From contig JAJZED010000007.1 in assembly GCA_021805775.1 (NCBI GenBank), positions 80,651 through 144,650 of the forward strand: 64,000 nucleotides of DNA, in the 5' to 3' direction. Below are positions 43,230 to 52,293 of this stretch, piece after piece (position 1 is the stretch's first letter; each line of letters starts with the position of its first letter). The position numbers were made by a program, and so were the translations under genes. The DNA is from a bacterium. GTDB lineage: Bacteria > Vulcanimicrobiota > Vulcanimicrobiia > Vulcanimicrobiales > Vulcanimicrobiaceae. The notes below the pieces were generated by a model. That model saw nothing but the letters and a program-made list of their open reading frames with translations, had not been told where the DNA came from and did no database searches.

Positions 43230-46200
43230 GTGCGTTTGTCAGCTGTAGCTACCGAGTTATCCACTGCGATAAGTTCTTTATTGCAATCGGGTCCGACCAT
43301 TTGCGGGGTGCAAACCTACGTTGGCATAGGTGCGAATCAGGGGAAACTCGTCGATGCGAACAACCGCGATTTTCTCGCCGATGTGCCGCCCGAGCAGCGC
43401 CACGCCGCCCGCCACGCTGCAAGTGAATATTTGCAGGGAATCAGTCGCGCGAACGATCGCGGACAGCATGGCGCGCCGCAGCAGTCTGCACGAGGAGTGA
43501 CCTATGAGAACGCATCGCTGCTCGCCGAGAGCACCTACGCGAATGACGGCAGCTCGCGACAGTATACGACGGCTGGCGACACGGCGAGGGCCGATTCGAA
43601 AACCGGAACCTCCGACCCGGCGAACCCGTACGGCGACGTACCGCAGACCGTCACACTTGGGCGGTCAGCGAAAGATGTTGAAGCCCTCACGCCGACACAA
43701 ATTGCGGCACTGACCAACGCCCAGGTGCGTTCACTCACGCACGAGCAAATGCACGTTCTCACGACGGCACAGCTGCAAGCGCTCTCGAAACGGGAGAGTT
43801 GGGACCTCGGTGGACGCCAGATCCAAGCGCTCACGAACGCGCAGACCGGCAACCTTACGACCCAGCAACTGCAGACGCTGCGAGCGCCGCAGATACGAGC
43901 GCTGAAGAACGATCAAATTCACTCGCTCTCCGTCTCGCAGATTGCAGCGTTCCTCCCTGGCCAAATCCCGGCCTTCACCGCGCGTCAACTCCATGCGTTG
44001 AGCACGGCGCAGCTGCAAGCGCTTACCGGTCAACAACTTGCCGCTCTCCTCAAGCACCAAATCCGCGCGCTCAAAGGAGCGCAGATTGCGTCGTTCACGA
44101 CGACGCAGATCCAGGCGCTTACGCCAACTCAAATCGCTGCCCTGCGCGGCGAGCAGATCGCCTCGCTCACCGACGCTCAGGTGCAGGCGTTAACCAAATC
44201 GCAACTCGCAGCTCTGAGCAGCGATCAAATGCAGGCGTTCACCGACGAACAGGTGGCGGCGTTTACGGCCAAGCAGATTGCCACATTCTCCGTCGCCGAC
44301 ATTCAGGCGTTACAGTCCGATCAAATCGCGTCGCTAACGACGACGCAGATGCAGGCCTTAACCACTACGCAACTCAACGCATTTGCCGATTGGCAGATCC
44401 AGTCGTTTTCTACCGAGCAGATTGCGTCGCTCACGACCAAGCAGATTGCGAGCTTGTCGGTGGCGCAGCTCGGAAATCTCTCCGGCGACCAAATTCGGGC
44501 GCTCACGATCCCCCAAGTCGGGGTGCTTACCCCTGAGCAGATCGCCAGCTTGCGGGATCACCAACTTCGATCGTTAAGCGATGCACAGATCCAAGCGCTG
44601 AGTGCCGAACAACTCGCCGCCCTTACCACCGATCAAATATCCGATCTGAGTCGTCGGGAAATGCGCGCGCTCACCACCACGCAGATCGCCGATCTCTCGA
44701 CCAGTCAAATCGGTGCGCTGACCGATTGGCAGGTGCGCGATCTGACTGCAGCCCAGGTGCAGGCGTTGACCGCGCCGCAACTGCAATCGCTCTCGTGGGA
44801 TCAGTTGGCCAGCCTGCGCAGCGCGCAGGTCGATGCCCTCACCGGGCCGCAATGGCGGGCGTTCTCCTCGCAGCAGGTCCGCACACTGCAAGAAACGCAT
44901 CCGTGGCAACTCTATTCGTGGTTCGATGGACCGGAGGATGTCTCCGAACTGAGCCTCGGTCAAGTCGCTTCGTTGCGTCCCTGGCAGATTCAACAGATGA
45001 CGGCCGCGGATATCCAAGCGCTCTCGACGCAACAGCTCACCGCTCTCCGTGGCGACGAAATTTCCCAATTTACCACTAGCCAAGTTCAGACGTTTTCGCC
45101 CACACAACTCCAGTCGTTTGCGGCCGATCAGATTCAGGCATTGACGCCGAGCCAAGTTGGGGCATTTACCGGCGCGCAGATGGCGTCATTCACCCCTCAA
45201 CAGATCGCTGAATTCACGCCGGGGCAACTCTCCGGGTTGACGCCGGCGCAAATTCCTTCGCTTACCAAAGAACAGATTCAGGCACTCACGGTGCCGCAGT
45301 TGCAGGGATTTGCAACGGCCCAACTGCAAGCATTCACGCTTGCACAAATTCCGGACTTTACGCCATCGCAGATATCCGGGTTCTTGCCGTCGCAGATTGC
45401 CGAATTTGCGCCCGAGCAAATCGGCGCGCTGACACCGGGTCAGGTACAGGCGCTGGGCGGCGCGCAGATTCAAGCGCTGACAACCGCACAAGTTGCGGCG
45501 CTCGCGCCCGCGCAGATTGCGGCCGTCACGCCGGCGCAGATCGCTGAATTCACACCGGGGCAGGTCAGCACCCTGGCTGCGGGCCAGTTACAGGCGCTTG
45601 ATAGCGACCAGATGCAAGCGCTAACGACCGCCCAGATCGGCGCGTTGACGCCGACGCAGATCGAGGCGTTCACGCCCAGCCAAATAGCAGACTTTACACC
45701 GAGTCAAGTCGGTACGTTGACGACCAGTCAACTCGACGCGCTCACATCGAATCAGATTCAAGCCCTCACGCCGACGCAGATCGCCGCATTGACGCCGACG
45801 CAAATAGCTGCGTTCACGCCAACGCAAATTGCCGAGTTCACTCCGGCGCAGGTTGGTACGCTTAGTGCGAGCCAGATTCAGGCGTTGACGGGTCCGCAGA
45901 TCCAGGCGCTGACGACTCTGCAGATTGCTGCGCTTGCGTCGAATCAGATTGCAGCGTTCACGCCGGGGCAGATCGCGGAATTCACGCCGGCACAGGTCGG
46001 AACGTTGACGTCAGGCCAATTGCAGGCACTGACGGCGGGCCAAATCCAGGCCCTCACGGCCGGGCAGATCGCGGCATTGTCACCAGAGCAGATTGCGGCA
46101 TTCACGCCTGCACAAATCGCGAATTTCACGCCTTCGCAAATCGGTTCATTGAGTGCAGTTCAACTTCAGGCACTGGGCAGTTCGCAAATCCAAGCGCTCA

Positions 46201-49200
46201 CGCTCCCACAGATCGGAGCGCTCGCATCATCCCAGATCGCCGCGTTCGCACCAACGCAAATCGCCGAGTTCACCCCTGAACAAATCGGCGCGTTTGCCGC
46301 CAGTCAACTGCAAGCCTTGACCGTAGGGCAGCTTCAGGCCATTACCACCGGGCAGATCGCCGCGCTCTCGTCAGCGCAGATCGCTGCGTTCGCATCGGCA
46401 CAGGTCGCGAGCTTGACGTCGGGGCAGGTGGCGACGTTCAGCGCGAGCCAATTGCAGGCGTTGACCGCTCAGCAAATCCCGGCGTTGACGGTCGAGCAGA
46501 TCGGCGCGCTCGCGCCGCAGCGGATCGCGCAGTTCACTCCGGCGCAGATTCCAAACTTCACGGCGGTACAGCTTCAGAGCTTCAGTGGCGCGCAACTCGA
46601 CGCGCTCACGCAGCCGCAAATTGCCGCGCTCACCGGCGAACAACTCGCTTCGCTCAGCGATGCACAGGTCGCAGCGCTGACGACGACGGACATTACGGGG
46701 CTATCGCCTTCGCAGGTGAGTGCGCTGCGCCCCGATGAAGTGGGAGCGCTCACGAGCGCGCAAATCGGCGTGCTATCAGAGCCGCAGATTCAAGCATTCA
46801 CGAATCCGCAAGTCGCCGCGCTGTCAGCGCCACAGATGCACGCCTTTGCGCCGAATCAAATTGCAGCATTCGCGCCAAGCCAAGTTGCGACGTTGAGTTC
46901 GGCACAACTCCAAGCCCTTGACAGCGCACAACTGCAGGCATTGACGAGCGCACAGATTGCAGCATTGCAGCCTTCGCAGATCGCGTCGTTTACTCCGACG
47001 CAAATTGCGGAAGTCGCCCCCGCGCAGATCGGCGAGTTCAACGCTCCACAAATACAGGCGCTAACGGCCGCACAACTTCAGGCGTTCACGCAGCCGCAGG
47101 TCGCAGCGCTGTCCTCGACCGAGGTCGGGGCACTCGCTCCGACGCAGGTCGCGGACTTCACTGCACAGCAGATTCCGTGGCTCTCGGGAAGCCAAATCGA
47201 AGCGCTGTCCGGAGCCCAGATCGCTGCACTCACGACGAGTCAGATTCCCGCGCTCACGACGACGCAAATCGCCGCGCTGACGCCCTCCCAGATCGGCTCC
47301 CTCACGACGCTTCAACTGCCAACACTGACGGCGACACAGCTACAGGCGCTCTCACCCGCGCAGTTCGGTGCGCTCTCAGTATCGCAGGTGCAAGCGTTCA
47401 CGCCATCACAGATCGCTGCATTCTCACCGCAGCAGATGCCCGCGTTCTCGATTGCGCAGTTGGACGGTTTGACCACGAGTCAATTTGCAGCCGTAACGCC
47501 GGGGCAGATGGGCGCTTTGAGCAGCAGCCAGGTCGTGGGGCTCACCGATGGCCAGATTGCAGCGTTGAATGGTTCGCAAGAGGGCGCCCTCTCGACCAAT
47601 CAGATTGCCTCCCTTTTATCCGACCAGCTTCAATCGCTGACCGGAGCCGAGATTGCGGCGCTCTCCACCGTGCAAGTCGGTGCGTTGTCACCGCTGCAAA
47701 TCTCAGCGTTCACACCGAGCCAAATTCCCAGCTTTACCCCGTCGCAAATCGCGACCCTCACCACCGGGCAGGTTGGCGCGCTCACCACGGGTCAGGTTGC
47801 TGCCTTGACGACCTCGCAAATTGCCGCGTTATTGCCAACGCAGATTGCCGCCTTCTCCGGGGCGCAGCTCGATGCGTTGTCGAGCGCGCAGCTCGCTGCG
47901 TTTGCGCCATCGCAAATTGCGGCACTCACGATCAGCCAGATTCCTGAACTGACGGCGTCACAGATCGCCGGCCTCTCTTCGCCACAGATCGGCGCACTAA
48001 CGAGCGCGCAGATTGGGGCATTGACGACGGGGCAGATTCAAGCACTGACCGGATCGCAACTGCGTTCGCTCAGCGATGCGCAGATCCAAGCGCTAACGCC
48101 CACGCAGATCGCGGCGCTCACCCCACATCAAATTCCAAGCCTTCTCAACGCACAGGTCGCAGCACTCACCAATGCGCAGATCGCAGCGCTGACGCTCGAT
48201 CAAATCTCCGCGTTGACACCGACTCAAGTAACGGCGCTCTTGCCCAGTCAGATCCCGGCGTTCTCAAACGCACAACTCGACGTTCTCTCACAAGCGCAAT
48301 TCCAGGCGCTGACGCCTAGCCAGATTGCGGCAATGACCGATGGGCAGATCGCCGGGTTAACAACGCCGCAGATCGCCGGGCTCTCGGTATCGCAGCTCGC
48401 AGCGCTCTCATCGGGGCAAATTGCATCGCTAACGAGTGCGCAGGTTCAGGCGCTCACGGGAACGCAGATCGCTCATCTCAGCAACGGACAGCTGGAAGCG
48501 TTGACGGTGCAACAGATCTCCGACCTGAGCGTCGCGCAACTCCCGGCTCTGCTCGAAACGCAGATCCCCGTGCTCTCCAACGCGCAGATCGCAGCACTTT
48601 CCTCAAATCAAATCAGCGCCTTTACGCCTGGCCAGTTTGCCGCATTCACTCCCGCGCAAATCGGGGTATTGTCCGGAGCGCAGATCGCAGGGATCACTGC
48701 TAACCAACTTCCCGCACTCTCTCCGTCACACATTGCACAGTTGTCCTCCATTGCAGACTTGACCGATGCGGCGTTACAGAGCGCGACCGCAGTACAAATC
48801 CCCGCGATCACCGCCACGCAACTCGCGCAACTGCCGGGCGCTGCGATCGACCGCTTCGCGGTCAGTCAGTTCCCGTACTTCACGGCAACGCAAGTTGCGT
48901 CACTATCTCCCGTGCAATTCGCGGCGCTCACGAACGATCGATTGGCCGCAATTAGCCCGACGGCCTTGGCGGCGATATCAAGCGCTGCCTTTGAAGCCCT
49001 GAGCCCAACGCAGATTGCCGCTCTCACCCCCGCGCAACTTGCAGCCCTTCCTGCCAGCGACATCGCGCTGCTGTCACCAGCGCAAGAAGCCGCCTTGGGA
49101 GACAGCGTCAGCAGCCTCTCCCCCAGCGCGATCGCGGCCCTGGACCCATCGCAATTGCAAGCCTTGGGTTACGATCAAGTCGTCGAGCTCACCCCACAGC

Positions 49201-51353
49201 AGACATCGGCATTGAGTGCGCTGCAGCTGAACGCGTTCACGCCCTCACAGCTCTCCGCTCTTGGCCCGGAGAATATCAGCGCGCTGACGACCACGCAAAT
49301 TGCTGGGCTCGCTCCTGCAACGATTCAAGGATTGACCGCCGGGCAGATCGGCTGCTTTACTGGAGCGCAGATCCTCGTGCTGAGCAGCGCGCAACTCGCC
49401 GCGCTCTCACCGCAGGGTCTCTCGGTGCTTGGTGCCGGTGCACTCGCTGGGTTCACTCCCGGCCAGATCGCTGCGCTCTCCCCGAGCCAAATCGCGGGGT
49501 TGACCGATGGCCAACTCAGCGTTCTCAGTCCGGACCAAGTGGCCGCGCTTGCACCATCGCAGCTCGCAGTCATCAGCCCGGACGGGATCGGCTTCTTGAC
49601 CGGTCCGGCGCTCGGTGCGCTGTCACCGCAAGCGTTCGCATCGCTGAGTGACGTTCAACTCGCCGGGATCACCGCCGTGCAGGCGCCGTATATCAGTACG
49701 CAGCAAATGAATGCGCTCAGCGCAACACAGCTCGCCGCGCTCGCGCCGAGCACGATGGCCGCGCTGACACCTCGCGTGCTTGCCTCGGCAGGGACCGCAG
49801 TCGATGCAGTATTGAATGCCGGAAACATCGGGCTGCTCTCGCCGACCGCCGTGTCGTCGTTGAGTACCGCGCAGATTGCGGGCCTTGGTACCGAACAAGT
49901 CGCCTCGCTGAGCGTTGCCGACATCGCGGCGCTCACTCCGCAGCAAGTAACCTCACTTGGCGAGCATGTCGCGACGCTCTCAACCACCGAAATGGCAGCC
50001 CTCACGACAGGCCAAGTCGCAGCACTTGCGCCAGGGCAGATTGCCGCGCTCGGTCCCCTACACGTTGCGGCGCTCGATACGACGCAAATCAGTGCGTTGA
50101 GCGCACCGCAGGTCGCCGCACTGTCGAGCGAGCAACTGGCCGCGCTTACCCCCGACCAGGTCGCAAACATCTCCACGCTGGGAAGTCTTCAGACGTCGGC
50201 ATTGCAGACGCTCGATCAATCGCAAGTTGCGGCGCTGACCTCGACACAACTCGCGCAATTGCAAAACGGTACGATCAATGCGTTAGCGCCGGTGCAATTT
50301 TCGGCCCTGAACGAAGGGCAGGTTGCCTCGCTGAGTATGGCGCAAATCGCAGCGCTGAATCCCCACAACGTTGCCAACCTGCAGCCTGGTGCAATTGCAG
50401 CGCTCTCTAACGCGCAGGTCGGGCAACTCTCGGCCGAGCAGTTGAACGCGCTCTCAGGAGCGCAAGTGCAGGCGCTCTCGGGGACGCAAATCCAGTCGGT
50501 GTCGCCATCGCAACTGGCCAACCTCCAGCCGCGCCTGGTTCGCTCGCTGACGACGAGCCAGATTCAGGCGCTCACACTCGCGCAGGTTGCGGCACTCACG
50601 CCGCAAGAACTCGCCGATCTCAAGAGCAATCTCGATCTGGCAGCCGCCCCCGGCGATGCTGCGGTTATCGATCTGACACCGCAGGAAATTGGTGCGTTGA
50701 GCGTAGCACAACTGCAAGCGTTGACACCGGCGGAGATCGCCTCGCTCACGGCGCCACAGCTCCAGGCACTGAGCACAACACAACTTTCCGAATTGCTTCC
50801 TGTGCAGCTACAATCGCTCTCCACGAGCCAACTGCAGAATCTACTGCCCACGCAGATTGCCTCACTCATCGTTCCGCTTGCAACGCTAGGATATCAAATT
50901 GTCAATCCGGGAGGAGCTCCATACTTAGGTGCTGATGCTGCAGGCAGCGCTGGCTCGCTCGTTGCTGGTGACACGTCAAATATTCCAAATCGTGGCTTTG
51001 TTGTCGTATACGACGGGAATGGCGCTCAGACGCAAGTTCTTGGCACAAGCGCAAGCATTCCAAACGGAAATTTTGCCGAGGCTATTTCCGGTGGCTTTGC
51101 TCCGACGGCATTCGCTCCGCCTGCGGGTTTTCCCATCTGGACGCGACCGCCAGCACCGCAATTACCGTATGGCGTATCCGCCGCACTCAACTGGAGCCAG
51201 TTCGTTACCAATCAGGGAACGCCGGGATGGACGGCGGCGGATCCCAATAACTCCGGTATGTACTATTACTACGGCGTTGATTCGATCGTCTATCACGATC
51301 CTTATAGTGGTGAAGTGCATCAATATGACCTTGGGAATAGAGTTGGAACGTAA
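43230..51353 (+). CDS. Giant octapeptide-repeat protein, N-terminal fragment
   Basis: As it stands this frame encodes 2,707 residues, ending GNRVGT where the IS66 left end (GTAA...) supplies the TAA. GTG at 43230 is preceded by GGGAG. Residues 1-150 are non-repetitive (SAVATELSTAISSLLQS, QGKLVDANNRDFLADVPPEQRHAARHAASEYL). From residue 151 nearly the whole protein is tandem octapeptides. After about residue 2545 comes a unique part with NPGGAPYLGADAAGS, then GWTAADPNNSGMYYYYG and YSGEVHQYDLG. No catalytic motif, no RTX nonapeptides, no LPxTG and no autotransporter barrel is seen. A long surface or intercellular adhesin-like stalk is the best guess; the fold is unknown. Confidence 0.85.
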   Translation: MRLSAVATELSTAISSLLQSGPTICGVQTYVGIGANQGKLVDANNRDFLADVPPEQRHAARHAASEYLQGISRANDRGQHGAPQQSARGVTYENASLLAESTYANDGSSRQYTTAGDTARADSKTGTSDPANPYGDVPQTVTLGRSAKDVEALTPTQIAALTNAQVRSLTHEQMHVLTTAQLQALSKRESWDLGGRQIQALTNAQTGNLTTQQLQTLRAPQIRALKNDQIHSLSVSQIAAFLPGQIPAFTARQLHALSTAQLQALTGQQLAALLKHQIRALKGAQIASFTTTQIQALTPTQIAALRGEQIASLTDAQVQALTKSQLAALSSDQMQAFTDEQVAAFTAKQIATFSVADIQALQSDQIASLTTTQMQALTTTQLNAFADWQIQSFSTEQIASLTTKQIASLSVAQLGNLSGDQIRALTIPQVGVLTPEQIASLRDHQLRSLSDAQIQALSAEQLAALTTDQISDLSRREMRALTTTQIADLSTSQIGALTDWQVRDLTAAQVQALTAPQLQSLSWDQLASLRSAQVDALTGPQWRAFSSQQVRTLQETHPWQLYSWFDGPEDVSELSLGQVASLRPWQIQQMTAADIQALSTQQLTALRGDEISQFTTSQVQTFSPTQLQSFAADQIQALTPSQVGAFTGAQMASFTPQQIAEFTPGQLSGLTPAQIPSLTKEQIQALTVPQLQGFATAQLQAFTLAQIPDFTPSQISGFLPSQIAEFAPEQIGALTPGQVQALGGAQIQALTTAQVAALAPAQIAAVTPAQIAEFTPGQVSTLAAGQLQALDSDQMQALTTAQIGALTPTQIEAFTPSQIADFTPSQVGTLTTSQLDALTSNQIQALTPTQIAALTPTQIAAFTPTQIAEFTPAQVGTLSASQIQALTGPQIQALTTLQIAALASNQIAAFTPGQIAEFTPAQVGTLTSGQLQALTAGQIQALTAGQIAALSPEQIAAFTPAQIANFTPSQIGSLSAVQLQALGSSQIQALTLPQIGALASSQIAAFAPTQIAEFTPEQIGAFAASQLQALTVGQLQAITTGQIAALSSAQIAAFASAQVASLTSGQVATFSASQLQALTAQQIPALTVEQIGALAPQRIAQFTPAQIPNFTAVQLQSFSGAQLDALTQPQIAALTGEQLASLSDAQVAALTTTDITGLSPSQVSALRPDEVGALTSAQIGVLSEPQIQAFTNPQVAALSAPQMHAFAPNQIAAFAPSQVATLSSAQLQALDSAQLQALTSAQIAALQPSQIASFTPTQIAEVAPAQIGEFNAPQIQALTAAQLQAFTQPQVAALSSTEVGALAPTQVADFTAQQIPWLSGSQIEALSGAQIAALTTSQIPALTTTQIAALTPSQIGSLTTLQLPTLTATQLQALSPAQFGALSVSQVQAFTPSQIAAFSPQQMPAFSIAQLDGLTTSQFAAVTPGQMGALSSSQVVGLTDGQIAALNGSQEGALSTNQIASLLSDQLQSLTGAEIAALSTVQVGALSPLQISAFTPSQIPSFTPSQIATLTTGQVGALTTGQVAALTTSQIAALLPTQIAAFSGAQLDALSSAQLAAFAPSQIAALTISQIPELTASQIAGLSSPQIGALTSAQIGALTTGQIQALTGSQLRSLSDAQIQALTPTQIAALTPHQIPSLLNAQVAALTNAQIAALTLDQISALTPTQVTALLPSQIPAFSNAQLDVLSQAQFQALTPSQIAAMTDGQIAGLTTPQIAGLSVSQLAALSSGQIASLTSAQVQALTGTQIAHLSNGQLEALTVQQISDLSVAQLPALLETQIPVLSNAQIAALSSNQISAFTPGQFAAFTPAQIGVLSGAQIAGITANQLPALSPSHIAQLSSIADLTDAALQSATAVQIPAITATQLAQLPGAAIDRFAVSQFPYFTATQVASLSPVQFAALTNDRLAAISPTALAAISSAAFEALSPTQIAALTPAQLAALPASDIALLSPAQEAALGDSVSSLSPSAIAALDPSQLQALGYDQVVELTPQQTSALSALQLNAFTPSQLSALGPENISALTTTQIAGLAPATIQGLTAGQIGCFTGAQILVLSSAQLAALSPQGLSVLGAGALAGFTPGQIAALSPSQIAGLTDGQLSVLSPDQVAALAPSQLAVISPDGIGFLTGPALGALSPQAFASLSDVQLAGITAVQAPYISTQQMNALSATQLAALAPSTMAALTPRVLASAGTAVDAVLNAGNIGLLSPTAVSSLSTAQIAGLGTEQVASLSVADIAALTPQQVTSLGEHVATLSTTEMAALTTGQVAALAPGQIAALGPLHVAALDTTQISALSAPQVAALSSEQLAALTPDQVANISTLGSLQTSALQTLDQSQVAALTSTQLAQLQNGTINALAPVQFSALNEGQVASLSMAQIAALNPHNVANLQPGAIAALSNAQVGQLSAEQLNALSGAQVQALSGTQIQSVSPSQLANLQPRLVRSLTTSQIQALTLAQVAALTPQELADLKSNLDLAAAPGDAAVIDLTPQEIGALSVAQLQALTPAEIASLTAPQLQALSTTQLSELLPVQLQSLSTSQLQNLLPTQIASLIVPLATLGYQIVNPGGAPYLGADAAGSAGSLVAGDTSNIPNRGFVVVYDGNGAQTQVLGTSASIPNGNFAEAISGGFAPTAFAPPAGFPIWTRPPAPQLPYGVSAALNWSQFVTNQGTPGWTAADPNNSGMYYYYGVDSIVYHDPYSGEVHQYDLGNRVGT
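43680..50865 (+). repeat. About 300 tandem octapeptide (24-nt) repeats
   Basis: Consensus by eye: x-(L/F)-(T/S)-x-x-Q-(I/V/L)-x, for example ALTPTQIA. Position 6 is almost always Gln, position 3 Thr or Ser, positions 2 and 7 hydrophobic. The period stays at eight residues for about 2,400 residues, with few irregular places (such as ETHPWQLYSWFDGPED near 44893 and SSIADLTDAALQ near 48755). Thr-x-x-Gln resembles a helix N-cap, so each unit may be a very short helix. Confidence 0.92.
45396..46691 (+). repeat. 48-residue (144-nt) super-repeat inside the octapeptide array
   Basis: Units of six octapeptides start at 45396, 45540, 45684, 45828, 45972, 46116, 46260, 46404 and 46548. In most units the first octad has Phe after Glu, Asp or Asn (IAEFTPxQ) and the sixth has AxF (IAAFTPxQ), while the four between have Leu. 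This second-order period points to expansion by duplication of 144-bp blocks. Its regularity fades on both sides. Confidence 0.8.
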
Positions 51354-51434
51354 CCGTCTGTTCCAGGCCGTCTTGCTTCCGTAGCCTGCCGTCCGCGATG
51401 ATAAGGGAAACACTCGTTCCATCGCGAGGCATTC

Positions 51435-51839
51435 ATGGAAGTATCGGCAGCGCCGCATCGGCGCGCAGCACGCCGCCTATCGCTCGCTGAAAAGCGTCGC
51501 CTAGTCGAGCTCACGTTGCGCGCTGGTGCATCGGTTCTGGCGATCGCGCGCGAGCAGGGTGTGAGCCGCAATAGTCTCTATCAATGGCAAGCGCTCTATC
51601 GTGCCGGCAAGCTCACCACGGAGCCGCGGTCGCGCGCTCGTTCCGTCGCGTCGAGCGCGACGTTTCTTCCGGTGACGATCGCTGCTACTGGGCGTGCGCC
51701 GCAACCGTCATCTGGTTCGCATCCCGGCGCCTTGAGTGTCGTGCACCTGACGTTCACTTCCGGTGCGACGCTACGGATCGAGAGCGATGCGCTCGACGCC
51801 GGGTTGCTCTGCGCGCTGGTAGCGGCGTTGCAGCGATGA
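51435..51839 (+). CDS. tnpA: IS66 accessory protein TnpA (copy 1)
   Basis: 134 residues with an N-terminal helix-turn-helix of the IS66 OrfA type: RRLSLAEKRRLVELTLRAGASVLAIAREQGVSRNSLYQWQALYRAGKL, followed by a variable linker and a short beta C-terminus (VHLTFTSGATLRIE). It binds the IS ends or regulates transposition. Its stop overlaps the tnpB start (ATGA). Confidence 0.9.
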   Translation: MEVSAAPHRRAARRLSLAEKRRLVELTLRAGASVLAIAREQGVSRNSLYQWQALYRAGKLTTEPRSRARSVASSATFLPVTIAATGRAPQPSSGSHPGALSVVHLTFTSGATLRIESDALDAGLLCALVAALQR

Positions 51840-52195
51840 GCGTGGTGCCGACGAGTGTGCCGACCGGCACGCGTATTTGGCTTGCTGCCGGCGTGACGGA
51901 TATGCGCAAAGGCTTCACCGGTTTAAGCGCGCTGGTGCAGAACGCGCTGGCGCGCAGTCCGTTCTGCGGGCATCTATTTCTCTTTCGCGGACGGCGCGGC
52001 GATCTGCTCAAGGTATTGTGGTGGGATGGCACGGGGTTGTGCTTGATGGCCAAGCGTCTGGAGCGCGGGCGTTTCATTTGGCCGCAGGCGCAGAGCGGGA
52101 GCGTCTCGCTGAGCGCAGCGCAACTCTCGATGTTGCTCGAAGGAATCGATTGGCGCCATCCGGTGCGCACCGCTGCACCATCGATCGAGGTGTGA
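51836..52195 (+). CDS. tnpB: IS66 accessory protein TnpB (copy 1)
   Basis: From ATG at 51836 the protein has 119 residues and shows the IS66 Orf2 signature: IWLAAGVTDMRKGFTGLSALVQ, FCGHLFLFRGRRGDLLKVLWWDGTGLCLMAKRLERGRFIWP. It is required for IS66 transposition, but its biochemical role is not settled. The larger upstream open frame is a shadow of tnpA. Confidence 0.93.
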   Translation: MSVVPTSVPTGTRIWLAAGVTDMRKGFTGLSALVQNALARSPFCGHLFLFRGRRGDLLKVLWWDGTGLCLMAKRLERGRFIWPQAQSGSVSLSAAQLSMLLEGIDWRHPVRTAAPSIEV

Positions 52196-52293
52196 TATTG
52201 CAGCGCGATGCGCGCGTTGCGTTTCTTGATTTGTTTCTTGCGATGATGACGCAATGTGCTTGACACGGTGCGTTTATTCGGTACGATAGCTGC

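Noticed and set aside
43799..47947. Long open frames in other phases of the repeat array (for example 43799-44536, 47177-47947 and several on the minus strand)
   Set aside because: They arise because a 24-nt GC-rich repeat lacking stops in one frame tends to lack them in others. Their translations are low-complexity and have no start signals.
43680..50865. Similarity of LTPxQ units to the start of TAL-effector repeats (LTPEQVVAIAS)
   Set aside because: TAL repeats are 33-35 residues with a variable di-residue. Here only the first few residues look alike and the period is eight, so no DNA-binding code can be inferred.
43680..50865. RTX toxin or beta-helix adhesin repeats
   Set aside because: No GGxGxD nonapeptides, and Gln/Thr-rich octads do not match RTX, pentapeptide or hexapeptide repeats.
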